A stretch of DNA of 64,000 bases from Dryocola sp032000125 (lineage in GTDB: Bacteria; Pseudomonadota; Gammaproteobacteria; Enterobacterales; Enterobacteriaceae). Shown one piece after another: positions 42,828 through 51,879 of this stretch. Made by a program: the position numbers and the translations under genes. A model generated the notes under the pieces. That model made no database searches and was not told the DNA's origin. It was given only the letters and a program-made list of their open reading frames with translations. The stretch is from contig DAMALH010000008.1 of the NCBI GenBank assembly GCA_032000125.1, forward strand, positions 1-64,000. The letters run 5' to 3'. The stretch's first letter is position 1. Each line of letters opens with the position of its first letter.

Positions 42828-45086
42828 ATGAATAAGAAGATCCAGTATTCCCTCCTGATGCTCGTCAATATGGGAATTTACAGCGTTGCGCCTGCGGCAT
42901 TTGCGCAAGAGAACGCTGTCGACAGCAAACAAACCGCACAGAATTCCACTCAAGAAGACACCATGATAGTAACGGCCGCCGAGCAGAACCTGCAGGCACC
43001 GGGCGTATCTACCATCACCGCCGAAGAAATCAAAAAGCGCCCTCCCGCGCGTGATATCTCTGAAATTGTTCGTACCATGCCGGGCGTGAACCTGACCGGC
43101 AACTCCAACAGCGGCCAGCGCGGCAACGGCCGTCAGATTGATATTCGCGGCATGGGCCCGGAAAACACCCTGATTCTGATCGACGGCAAACCGGTAACCA
43201 GCCGTAACTCCGTGCGCCTTGGCTGGCGCGGCGAGCGCGATACCCGCGGCGATGCAAGCTGGGTGCCGCCGGAGATGGTCGAGCGTATTGAAGTTATCCG
43301 CGGCCCGGCAGCGGCCCGCTACGGTAACGGCGCGGCAGGCGGCGTGGTGAACATCATCACCAAAAAAGGCAGCGGCGAATGGCACGGCTCCTGGAACACC
43401 TACCTGAACGCCCCCGAGCATAAAGACGAAGGCTCAACCAAACGCACTAACTTCAGCCTGAATGGCCCGCTGGGCGGGGATTTCAGCTTCCGCCTGTACG
43501 GCAATCTGGATAAAACCCAGGCCGATGCCTGGGATATCAACCAGGGCCATCAGTCCGAACGTACCGGTATTTATTCCGACACTCTGCCGGCCGGTCGCGA
43601 AGGCGTGATTAATAAAGATATCAACGGCGTAGTGCGCTGGGACTTCGCGCCGATGCAGTCTCTGGAGCTGGAAACGGGCTACAGCCGTCAGGGCAACCTG
43701 TATGCAGGTGATACCCAGAACACCAACACTAACGATATCGTGAAGAAAAACTACGGCAAAGAGACCAACCGTCTTTATCGCCAGTCTTACTCCCTGACCT
43801 GGAACGGCGGCTGGGACAACGGTCTTACCACCAGCAACTGGGTGCAGTACGAACATACCCGCAACTCGCGCAAGCAGGAAGGCCTGGCCGGGGGTACCGA
43901 AGGCATCTTCGCCAGCAACAAATTCAAGGATATCGACCTGAACGACGTGCTGCTGCACAGCGAGGTGAATATCCCGGTTGATTTCGTTGTGAACCAGAAC
44001 CTGACCCTTGGGACCGAATGGAACCAGCAGCGTATGAAAGATATGGCCTCAAACGGCCAGACCTTTATGGGCGGCAACATTCCAGGGCAAAGCAGCACCG
44101 ATCGCAGCCCGTATTCGAAAGCAGAAATTTTCTCTCTGTTTATGGAAGACAACATGGAGCTGACCGACAGCACCATGTTAACGCCGGGCCTGCGTTTCGA
44201 TCATCACAGCATTGTCGGCAATAACTGGAGCCCTTCTCTGAACCTGTCTCAGGGCCTGGGCGACGACTTTACGCTGAAAATGGGCATCGCCCGTGCTTAT
44301 AAAGCGCCAAGCCTGTACCAGACCAACCCGAACTACATTCTTTACAGCAAAGGCCAGGGCTGCTACGCCAGCGGCACCGGCGTGGGCTGCTACATGATGG
44401 GTAACGACGACCTTAAGGCCGAAACCAGCATCAATAAAGAGATTGGCCTTGAGTTCAAGCACGACGGCTGGCTGGCGGGTGTGACCTGGTTCCGTAACGA
44501 CTACCGCGATAAAATTGAAGCGGGCTATGCGCCAATCGGCCAGACTTCTAAAGGCGCCACCCGAACCGATATCTACCAGTGGGAAAACATTCCTAAAGCG
44601 GTGGTTGAAGGTCTGGAGGGCACGCTGAATGTGCCGGTTACCGATAGCGTAAACTGGACGAACAACCTCACTTACATGCTGCAAAGTAAGAACAAGGAGA
44701 CCGGCGAGCGTCTGTCCGTTATCCCGGAGTACACGCTGAATTCCACGCTGAGCTGGCAGGTTGTGCAGGACGTTTCCGTTCAGTCAACCTTTACCTGGTA
44801 CGGCAAGCAGCAGCCGAAGAAATACAACTATAAAGGCCAGGCGGCAACCGGGCCTGAAACCACCGAAGTCAGCCCTTACAGCATCCTGGGCCTGAGCGGC
44901 ACCTGGGATGCGACCAAAAACGTGAGCCTGACGGCGGGAATCGACAACCTGTTCGACAAACGCCACTGGCGCGCGGGTAATGCCCAGACTACGGGCGGGG
45001 CAACCGGTTATATGTATGGCGCAGGTGCCGAAACCTATAACGAATCCGGTCGTACTTACTATATGAGCGTGAATACGCACTTCTAA
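42828..45086 (+). CDS. fepA: TonB-dependent ferric enterobactin receptor FepA
   Basis: The ATG at 42828 (MNKKIQYSLLMLVNMGIYSV) gives 752 residues and a signal peptide ending at AFA. The frame is open to 42708, but the upstream part has no FepA similarity. DTMIVTAAEQNL is the TonB box region. The plug domain includes TMPGVNLTGNSNSGQRGNG and DIRGMGPENTLILIDGKPV. The 22-strand barrel ends with the terminal aromatic of YYMSVNTHF. It takes up ferric enterobactin, and related colicins and phages use it in E. coli. It is co-directional with entD as in E. coli. Confidence 0.97.
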   Translation: MNKKIQYSLLMLVNMGIYSVAPAAFAQENAVDSKQTAQNSTQEDTMIVTAAEQNLQAPGVSTITAEEIKKRPPARDISEIVRTMPGVNLTGNSNSGQRGNGRQIDIRGMGPENTLILIDGKPVTSRNSVRLGWRGERDTRGDASWVPPEMVERIEVIRGPAAARYGNGAAGGVVNIITKKGSGEWHGSWNTYLNAPEHKDEGSTKRTNFSLNGPLGGDFSFRLYGNLDKTQADAWDINQGHQSERTGIYSDTLPAGREGVINKDINGVVRWDFAPMQSLELETGYSRQGNLYAGDTQNTNTNDIVKKNYGKETNRLYRQSYSLTWNGGWDNGLTTSNWVQYEHTRNSRKQEGLAGGTEGIFASNKFKDIDLNDVLLHSEVNIPVDFVVNQNLTLGTEWNQQRMKDMASNGQTFMGGNIPGQSSTDRSPYSKAEIFSLFMEDNMELTDSTMLTPGLRFDHHSIVGNNWSPSLNLSQGLGDDFTLKMGIARAYKAPSLYQTNPNYILYSKGQGCYASGTGVGCYMMGNDDLKAETSINKEIGLEFKHDGWLAGVTWFRNDYRDKIEAGYAPIGQTSKGATRTDIYQWENIPKAVVEGLEGTLNVPVTDSVNWTNNLTYMLQSKNKETGERLSVIPEYTLNSTLSWQVVQDVSVQSTFTWYGKQQPKKYNYKGQAATGPETTEVSPYSILGLSGTWDATKNVSLTAGIDNLFDKRHWRAGNAQTTGGATGYMYGAGAETYNESGRTYYMSVNTHF

Positions 45087-45094
45087 GCGTGAAT

Positions 45095-45116
45095 GGGAGG
45101 AGGTCTATCTCCTCCC
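45095..45116 (+). other. fepA-entD intercistronic hairpin
   Basis: Perfect 8-bp stem GGGAGGAG-GTCTAT-CTCCTCCC, 8 bases after the fepA stop and 9 bases before the entD ATG. It may protect the fepA mRNA or reduce entD expression. It also leaves entD without a free purine-rich ribosome-binding site. Confidence 0.75.
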
Positions 45117-45125
45117 TTAAAACTT

Positions 45126-45797
45126 ATGCGCTATCAGCTTTCTCGCTTTGACATCCTTCCCGATCTGCACGTTGTACGCGTGGATTTCGACGCATCTACT
45201 TTCGAGCCCGACGATCTGCTGTGGCTGCCCCATCACGACAGGCTTTCGCGCGCCGTTACCAAACGCAAAGCCGAACATCTGGCCGGGCGAATCGCCGCGC
45301 ACGAAGCGCTGCGTTTACAGGGCATGAACAGCTATATTCCAGGCATTGGGCTGCACCGCGCGCCCTGCTGGCCGTCGGGATTTACCGGCAGCATTACCCA
45401 TACCCACAACCTGGCGCTGGCGGCGGTAATTGCCGACAATACGGCCAGGCCTTGCGGGGTTGGCATCGATACTGAAGCCATAATAAACGCTTATGACGCG
45501 CAGGATATTGCCGATGGCATTGTCAACCCAGCCGAGCGCAAGCTGCTGGCCCGCTGCGGCCTGCCCTTCCCCGCAGCCCTGACCTTAGCTTTCTCCGCTA
45601 AAGAGAGCTTATTCAAAGCATTATATCGACACGTTGGACACTACTTTGATTTTCTGGCTGCGGAAATCACGGCAATTAACGCCCATACCCTCGAGCTGAA
45701 ACTCATCGCCCGCCTCGGCCCTTTTGCGGCAGAACAATGCTTTTCCGCGCGCTGGAATAGTGACGCGGAGCGATTAACAACGCTAATACTGCTCTGA
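45126..45797 (+). CDS. entD: 4'-phosphopantetheinyl transferase EntD
   Basis: The ATG at 45126 gives 223 residues; an in-frame ATG at 45093 lies within the hairpin and is unlikely. It is a Sfp-type transferase. GIDTEAI (about residues 114-120) supplies the magnesium-binding acid residues and FSAKESLFKALY is the second signature. It attaches phosphopantetheine to EntB Ser245 and EntF Ser1018 and so switches on enterobactin synthesis. It is second gene of a fepA-entD operon and has weak translation signals. Confidence 0.95.
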   Translation: MRYQLSRFDILPDLHVVRVDFDASTFEPDDLLWLPHHDRLSRAVTKRKAEHLAGRIAAHEALRLQGMNSYIPGIGLHRAPCWPSGFTGSITHTHNLALAAVIADNTARPCGVGIDTEAIINAYDAQDIADGIVNPAERKLLARCGLPFPAALTLAFSAKESLFKALYRHVGHYFDFLAAEITAINAHTLELKLIARLGPFAAEQCFSARWNSDAERLTTLILL

Positions 45798-45907
45798 GGA
45801 TAATAAAAAGAAAACGCTTGCGGCGACGTGATAAGAGAATGTTATAGTCAAAAAATAACCACTATAGACAACACAACATTGATTTTGACGACAAGGAGCT
45901 ATTCTTG

Positions 45908-47251
45908 ATGGCGAGTACCCTTTCTCTGGAACAGTTTTTAGCCTCTGTACAACAGCGCGATCCGCACCAGACCGAATTTTCCCAGGCAGTGCGCGAAGTC
46001 ATGACTACCCTGTGGCCTTTTCTGGAACAAAATCCGCATTATCGTCGTTCAGCCTTGCTGGAGCGTCTGGTTGAGCCTGAGCGTGTGATTCAGTTTCGTG
46101 TCGCCTGGGTGGACGACAGCAATCAGGTGCAGGTTAACCGCGCCTGGCGTGTACAGTTCAGTTCCGCCATCGGGCCTTACAAAGGCGGCATGCGTTTCCA
46201 TCCGTCGGTTAATCTCTCCATCCTGAAGTTCCTCGGCTTTGAACAGACCTTCAAAAACGCCCTTACCACTTTGCCAATGGGCGGCGGCAAAGGCGGCAGC
46301 GACTTTAACCCAAAAGGCAAAAGCGAGGGCGAAATCATGCGCTTTTGCCAGGCGTTGATGCTTGAGCTTTATCGCCATCTGGGGCCGGATACCGATGTGC
46401 CCGCGGGCGATATCGGCGTGGGCGGCCGTGAAGTCGGCTTTATGGCGGGAATGATGAAGAAGCTCTCCAACAACAACGCCTGTGTGTTTACCGGCAAAGG
46501 CCTGTCTTTTGGCGGCAGCCTGATCCGCCCGGAAGCTACCGGCTATGGCCTGATTTACTTCACCGACGCCATGCTGCAACGCCACGGGCTGGGCTTTGAA
46601 GGCATGCGCGTTGCGGTGTCCGGCTCCGGCAACGTGGCGCAATATGCCATTGAAAAAGCGATGGCGCTGGGCGCCAGGGTGGTTACAGCATCTGACTCAA
46701 ACGGCACCGTGGTTGACGAAGAAGGCTTTACGACGGAAAAACTGGCGCGCCTGTGCGAAATCAAAGCCAGCCGCGACGGCCGCCTGGCGGATTACGCTCG
46801 CGAGTTCGGGCTGACCTGGCTTGAAGGCCAGCAGCCGTGGAAGGTGCCGGTCGATATTGCCCTGCCATGCGCCACCCAGAACGAGCTGGATGAAGAGGCG
46901 GCCCGCACGCTTATCGCCAACGGCGTGAAAGCCGTAGCGGAAGGCGCGAATATGCCAACCACCATCGAAGCCACCGATTTGTTCATTGAAGCCGGCGTGC
47001 TTTTCGCTCCGGGCAAAGCGGCCAACGCTGGCGGCGTGGCAACCTCCGGGCTTGAAATGGCGCAAAACGCCGCGCGTCTGAGCTGGAAAGCCGAGAAGGT
47101 TGATATTCGCCTGCACCACATCATGCTGGATATCCATGAAGCCTGCGTAAACTACGGCGGCGAAGGCAAACAAACCCACTATGTGCGCGGCGCGAATATC
47201 GCAGGCTTTGTGAAAGTAGCCGACGCGATGCTGGGACAAGGCGTACTTTAA
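45908..47251 (+). CDS. gdhA: NADP-specific glutamate dehydrogenase
   Basis: The ATG at 45908 gives 447 residues, the exact length of E. coli GdhA. The frame also has a TTG directly before. The active-site block LTTLPMGGGKGGSDFNPKGKS holds the catalytic lysine, and GSGNVAQYAIEKA is the NADP-binding turn. The enzyme makes glutamate from 2-oxoglutarate and ammonia when ammonia is plentiful. It is a single gene with its own terminator. In E. coli it lies elsewhere on the chromosome. Confidence 0.97.
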   Translation: MASTLSLEQFLASVQQRDPHQTEFSQAVREVMTTLWPFLEQNPHYRRSALLERLVEPERVIQFRVAWVDDSNQVQVNRAWRVQFSSAIGPYKGGMRFHPSVNLSILKFLGFEQTFKNALTTLPMGGGKGGSDFNPKGKSEGEIMRFCQALMLELYRHLGPDTDVPAGDIGVGGREVGFMAGMMKKLSNNNACVFTGKGLSFGGSLIRPEATGYGLIYFTDAMLQRHGLGFEGMRVAVSGSGNVAQYAIEKAMALGARVVTASDSNGTVVDEEGFTTEKLARLCEIKASRDGRLADYAREFGLTWLEGQQPWKVPVDIALPCATQNELDEEAARTLIANGVKAVAEGANMPTTIEATDLFIEAGVLFAPGKAANAGGVATSGLEMAQNAARLSWKAEKVDIRLHHIMLDIHEACVNYGGEGKQTHYVRGANIAGFVKVADAMLGQGVL

Positions 47252-47267
47252 GTTTCGCCAGCCGCTG

Positions 47268-47297
47268 AAAAATCCACGCAATCGCGTGGATTTTTTT
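47268..47297 (+). terminator. Rho-independent terminator of gdhA
   Basis: Stem AAATCCACGC/GCGTGGATTT with loop AATC and a run of seven T. The A-rich side also serves the convergent fusion gene, whose stop lies at 47296-47298. Confidence 0.9.
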
Positions 47298-50200
47298 ATG
47301 CATCGGACCCCGAGCGCATATAGCCCCGGCTTTTTACTTTTTCGGCGGCGGCCTTCCCGGCAAGGAAAGCGTGGTCGGAATTGTAGTATTCCCATTCGCT
47401 GTAGCGTCCGGCAAGCGTAATGTCCTGCGTCAGCAGCCACCTGCGTATTGTCTCAACGTTGCTTTTGCGCTGCCTGTCGTAAACCACATAGGCAAACGGA
47501 ATATCGATTTGATTGCTGGTGATAATCTCATCCTCAGCGTTGAAGATCCCTGCCGCAATGCATTCACGGATACACCTGTCGGTCAGCGCTTTTCCCTCCA
47601 GCGGCAGCGGTTTACTGTCCGAATAGCTTATTTCACACGTCAGCCCGCAACCGCCCGGCGGGTTGCATCCTGGGCTCGCATTCCCCTGCACGAAGATCCT
47701 GTGAAATACGGTATCGCCTGCAAAGTAGATCCAGTGCTTATCCGTTAAATCCGCTCGCCCTATGCCCAGATTGACGCACCTGACCGACACGTGACGTAAG
47801 CCTTTAGCCGCCGCCCGGACATCCGCAGGGGCTTCATCCCCCATCATTCTGATAAGCTCCGGCAGAACCATGGTGCTGATTAGCTGTTCGTAGCGGTAGT
47901 GCCTGCCGTCACGGAGCACGGCAATATGCTGAGCGGGATAAATCTGGCTAATCTCAGCACCCGTCTCCAGTACGCCCTGAATATGCGGCAAAAAGCCGGA
48001 CATCAAAGCCTGAAAACCGCCCTTCAGCGGATAGCCAAAGCGCGCGTTCGGCCCCATTGGTTTGCCCACGGGTTCAATAGCGCCCTGAATAATTTGTGCT
48101 AAATCCGGCAGCGGCACGCGTCCGCCCAGCCACGAGGTTTCCATTTCCGCGAGCGGTACGGTCCACAGCTTTTTGTTGTACGGAATAGCGAAGTGGCGAG
48201 CGATACCCGCGCCCCACGTCTGATAAATAAAAGTTTCGAAGCTGTCTTTCGGGCACGCCTGGCCTGCAGAAACCGACTGGCTAAAATCAGGCACGGTGCC
48301 GTCTGCGCAGCAGTCGGTAAAGCGTTTTTGATTTTCAGAAGCCGTTACCGCAGTACCAGTCTGCCCGTATCTGGCCTCTATCGCGCCGAGCAGGCACTCC
48401 TTGATTGTCTCAGTGGGCAAGCCGTAAAGCGCCCCCTGGAAGGGGTAGCGGGTATATTCGCCATCGGTATAAATCCACGCTTCGCGCGCCTGCCAGTGAA
48501 TATTATCGCCCAGCAGCATCTCATAGAGATCCAGCACGTAGGGATCGTTTGAGAACATAATGTGTCCGGCATAATCGAAGGTAAATCCTTTATCTTCAAC
48601 GGAGCGACACCATCCGCCCACGCTGTCGTTACGTTCGAGCAAAACGGCCTCGGCGCCGTAATGATACGCGGCGCTCAGGCCAGTAGGCCCGGCGCCCAGG
48701 ATCAGGCAACGCGCGTTGGCGATCCGGGCTGCGTGCGTCAGAGGCAGGCGCGTAACCTGCTGTAGCACCGCCTCTTCGCTGACCTCCTGCGCCTGGACCG
48801 GAACCCTCTGCTCCTGCGCGGAGGCTTTTTCCATCAGTTCATGCATCGCCCTCGCGGTATTGTCCCAGGAGGTGGCAGAAACGATGGCTTTCATCTGCTG
48901 GCGCTGCACGGCCCGGTTTTCTGGCGTCATCGCCAGCGCCTGTTCACAGGCAAGAATAAAGCTCCCGGTGTCCCGGGCTATCGCCACAACATGGCCGTAA
49001 GGCTGCACCACATCGGTAATCGCCGTGCTGACGATGGGCAATTCCGCAGCCATATATTCGAGCACCTTAGTCGGGCTGATGTAGCGCGTTGAGGCGTTAA
49101 GCGCAAAAGGCATCAGGCAGACATCCCAGCCGGCCATAAACTGCGGTAAAGCCTGGTAAGGCTGCATGCCGAGGTAATGAATGTTCTGCCTCTGAGGAAG
49201 ACTTGCCGGATCGATTTTTACCACCGGCCCCACCATGATCAACTGCCATTCCGGATGCGCATCCGCCAACGCTGCGAGCAAAGCCAGATCCATTCGCTCA
49301 TCAATAACGCCGCAGTAGCCCAGGCGGGGATGAGGCAACGCGCCCTGTAACGGATGGTGGTTGTTTCTGTCGAGCGCCTGCTCGAAATGCACCGCGTCTA
49401 CGCTGCTAGCAAAACAGTGAACGTTACGGTGACGCCCGGCTTTTGCGGCATAAAGACTCGGCCCGCCGGTGAAGACGATATCAGCCCGCGCCAGCAGCGC
49501 TGACTCGCGCTGCACTAGCTGTCTGGGCGCGTTATCAAAAGCGGACAGCTCGTCCATACAGTCGTATACCACAAGCGCTGGGGTAAACCCGGTGAGCAAA
49601 GGCAGAGCCATCGGCGTATAGAACCAGACGATCGGCGTGTCATTTTCCGCAATGAGTTCAGCCAGCAACGGCTGCATGTAAGCGATTTGGCTGTCGTGAA
49701 AGCCCGCGGTCTGTAAAGGCGTGTGGGGCTGAACCACGGTCACGTTCGGCGCGGGATGGGTCAACGTCAGGCCAGCAGCGTCCGGGGAGAATATCGGCTC
49801 TTCAATAAAAAATATTTGATAATACTGAGCCAGGCGTGTCACCAAATGCTGCGGACGCTGGAAAACAAAGCCCCATCTTAAGTGGCTAAAAATATAAATG
49901 TTTTTCATAGAAAGCCTTTTTATTTTGACGTCTGTTTCAACGTCCAATTGCCTGCAAAATAGATCCAGTCTGTGCTGCGCACGCAACAGCGCGCCGGCAT
50001 AAACCGTATCCAGTAGTCTTGCAAAAGGATCTTCACCGTCACGCTTAAGATCCCATAATCCGCTGCGGTGCCAGGCGGTTTCATCTTCCCAGTCAGGCCG
50101 GTCGATAATGGGATAAAGACAGATCCCCAACATTTTCACGCCCGCCAGCTGGGCCTGCGCCACCTCCATTGCCACCTGCTCTATCCATGCGCCACGCCCG

Positions 50201-51087
50201 CTTCCCACGTGGCTGGTTTCTGCCAGCAAAACGGGCCGCTGGTAGCGTTGATAAAGCTCCAGCAGCATCTCGCACAGCCTTCGGCGTCCAGGATGACCCA
50301 GGTGCCAGCTAAGCCGCCGATTGCTGTCAATTTCCCATTGATTGTCGTGATAATAATTGGCGCCTATCAGGTCCAGATACCGCGGGGCGCCTCCCAGCTC
50401 CGGCTCCAGCCTGCCGGCCAGCATGTCCCAGGACTGAAACTGGGCGGCGTGCCAGTTGGCTACATTTTCGAGCCATTCGGGGCTGTCATCCGGCGGCACC
50501 AGATGAATGATGGGATCGCAATGCAGAATTCTTGCCCGCGGGTCAGCCAGCCAGATGGCATCGCAGGCGGCGATGCAGGCCCGTACTAGCTGGCGTTTAC
50601 TTTGTTCCCCCGTGTGCTCATCGGCGGGCGCCGAGCAGGGAAATAACCCAACCGATAACCCCCAGCTGGTGAAGGAGATCTCGTTAACGGGCGAATAGAC
50701 GGGTGCCTGCGAATAGTAAGGCCGTAAAAAGGCGGCCAGGGCGCCGCAAAACCGGGCAAAGCGGGTAATAAAATCCGCGGCGAAGATATCGGTGTCGTCT
50801 GGCCAGCCGTAATGGCAAATCGTCCAGCAAATCTGGATATTCTCTTTTTTAGCCGCGTCCATCTTTGCCGCGATAGTTGAAAAATCATAGCCATCTTTGC
50901 CTTCCACTAAACGCCAGCCGACGCTTTCACGAACGGTCACAAGGCCAAAAGGTTCCAGCCGCTGGTAATCCTCCTGCGCCCGCAGATCGTGTTCCGTAGC
51001 GGCGTTCATGGAAATGGCGTAACCCCACCTTGTCCGGTGATCGGCACCCTCGAAACCCGCCTGCCAAAAAGAATTGAAAAGCGTCAT
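47296..51087 (-). CDS. three-domain fusion: GH1-like glycoside hydrolase, GT-B glycosyltransferase and UGM-like flavoprotein
   Basis: One uninterrupted 1263-residue frame, start ATG 51087 behind AAGGCGGAG. Residues 1-393 form a clan GH-A barrel. YSPVNEISF (acid/base Glu136) and LLAETSHVG (nucleophile Glu290) are spaced as in GH1-type retaining enzymes, and NYYHDNQWE is typical. Residues 394-770 form a GT-B glycosyltransferase (HLRWGFVFQRPQHLV at the start; GYCGVIDERMDLALLAAL; PTKVLEYMAAELPIVST near the donor site). Residues about 785-1263 form an FAD protein (LILGAGPTGLSAAYH with GAGPTG at 798-803; ERNDSVGGWCRS; YAGHIMFSND) like UDP-galactopyranose mutases and related oxidoreductases. There is no signal peptide, so it is cytoplasmic. 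A role in making or remodelling a surface sugar is inferred; its substrates are unknown. No other polysaccharide gene is nearby. Confidence 0.82.
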   Translation of the reverse strand: MTLFNSFWQAGFEGADHRTRWGYAISMNAATEHDLRAQEDYQRLEPFGLVTVRESVGWRLVEGKDGYDFSTIAAKMDAAKKENIQICWTICHYGWPDDTDIFAADFITRFARFCGALAAFLRPYYSQAPVYSPVNEISFTSWGLSVGLFPCSAPADEHTGEQSKRQLVRACIAACDAIWLADPRARILHCDPIIHLVPPDDSPEWLENVANWHAAQFQSWDMLAGRLEPELGGAPRYLDLIGANYYHDNQWEIDSNRRLSWHLGHPGRRRLCEMLLELYQRYQRPVLLAETSHVGSGRGAWIEQVAMEVAQAQLAGVKMLGICLYPIIDRPDWEDETAWHRSGLWDLKRDGEDPFARLLDTVYAGALLRAQHRLDLFCRQLDVETDVKIKRLSMKNIYIFSHLRWGFVFQRPQHLVTRLAQYYQIFFIEEPIFSPDAAGLTLTHPAPNVTVVQPHTPLQTAGFHDSQIAYMQPLLAELIAENDTPIVWFYTPMALPLLTGFTPALVVYDCMDELSAFDNAPRQLVQRESALLARADIVFTGGPSLYAAKAGRHRNVHCFASSVDAVHFEQALDRNNHHPLQGALPHPRLGYCGVIDERMDLALLAALADAHPEWQLIMVGPVVKIDPASLPQRQNIHYLGMQPYQALPQFMAGWDVCLMPFALNASTRYISPTKVLEYMAAELPIVSTAITDVVQPYGHVVAIARDTGSFILACEQALAMTPENRAVQRQQMKAIVSATSWDNTARAMHELMEKASAQEQRVPVQAQEVSEEAVLQQVTRLPLTHAARIANARCLILGAGPTGLSAAYHYGAEAVLLERNDSVGGWCRSVEDKGFTFDYAGHIMFSNDPYVLDLYEMLLGDNIHWQAREAWIYTDGEYTRYPFQGALYGLPTETIKECLLGAIEARYGQTGTAVTASENQKRFTDCCADGTVPDFSQSVSAGQACPKDSFETFIYQTWGAGIARHFAIPYNKKLWTVPLAEMETSWLGGRVPLPDLAQIIQGAIEPVGKPMGPNARFGYPLKGGFQALMSGFLPHIQGVLETGAEISQIYPAQHIAVLRDGRHYRYEQLISTMVLPELIRMMGDEAPADVRAAAKGLRHVSVRCVNLGIGRADLTDKHWIYFAGDTVFHRIFVQGNASPGCNPPGGCGLTCEISYSDSKPLPLEGKALTDRCIRECIAAGIFNAEDEIITSNQIDIPFAYVVYDRQRKSNVETIRRWLLTQDITLAGRYSEWEYYNSDHAFLAGKAAAEKVKSRGYMRSGSDA

Positions 51088-51879
51088 TTCTCCGCCTTAA
51101 ATTTTATTGCTTCTGTGGTTCGTGTGCGGTTTTAGTGCAGACCGCTTCGTTTTCTGACGGCTAATAAGGCCATCTGCTTAAAAAAGCTAAACGTCTTCGC
51201 AGTGGCCTAACGTTTTGTCGTGCCTTTGCCTTTTGCTCAGAGAAGGTCGTTAATAAAACGGATAAAATAAGCCAACATAATGAAGCAGATGAATCAGTTA
51301 TGTTGCGGCGTAAAAAAACCGCCATCGAATAACTTCGCTGAAGGCATAAAGAATGAATTTAAAGGCGGCGCTAAAGCGTCTTACCGTAACGGTATAATTA
51401 AAAGCCAGGCGCGTTCTGCAAGGATTATGACAACGGCAAGCCGGTGTGACAGCAAAATCGTTTTTCCAGCAATATCATAAAGCGGTATATAGCGGCCAAA
51501 TCATTCATTATATTTTCTGTTTTTATATACATTGCTATTAACCGCCTGGATTTTAAGAAGTTAAAACTAAGATAACCAGGATAATGCATGAGTAAATTAA
51601 CTTTATCCGTAAGCATTATTAAAATGTAGCCGTAGAAGCGGGTTTTAACCATAGAAAAAGTATGCTTAAAGAGAATAAATTTTAATAAACCCGGCTACTT
51701 TCCTTTTGTGAAATATCTGCTAGCGCCGGTGCGCTTTTGATTTCCCCTGTACCGGGAAAACCAATATTCATTTGTCTGGTCATATAGTTATTCCTCTCAG
51801 GTTTAAAGCCCGTCGGCAACATCGTGTTATAGTCCCGGCAACGTAAAAAAAGATGTATCCCATCAAAGGCCGCCTGACA
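51088..51879. other. AT-rich 792-nt intergenic region between the fusion gene and ybdL
   Basis: This spacer is visibly richer in A and T than its surroundings (notably 51241-51720). Apart from a candidate 33-residue ORF on the minus strand (51682-51783) I see no supported gene. Two longer open frames (51280-51480 plus; 51425-51652 minus) lack ribosome-binding sites. It presumably holds the promoter of the fusion gene. It may be remains of acquired DNA. Confidence 0.5.
51682..51783 (-). CDS. candidate small protein of 33 residues
   Basis: ATG at 51783 is preceded by GAGAGGAATAACTAT, a good ribosome-binding site about 9 nt before the start. The product begins MTRQMNIGFPGTGEIKSAP and ends SSRVY. 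It has no membrane helix or cysteine, and I do not recognise it. It lies 594 nt upstream of the fusion gene on the same strand. It could be a true small protein, a leader peptide or chance. Confidence 0.35.
   Translation of the reverse strand: MTRQMNIGFPGTGEIKSAPALADISQKESSRVY

Noticed and set aside
51280..51480. 66-residue plus-strand ORF in the AT-rich spacer
   Set aside because: No ribosome-binding site and low-complexity, unfamiliar product.
51425..51652. 75-residue minus-strand ORF in the AT-rich spacer
   Set aside because: No ribosome-binding site before the ATG; composition is what AT-rich DNA gives by chance.
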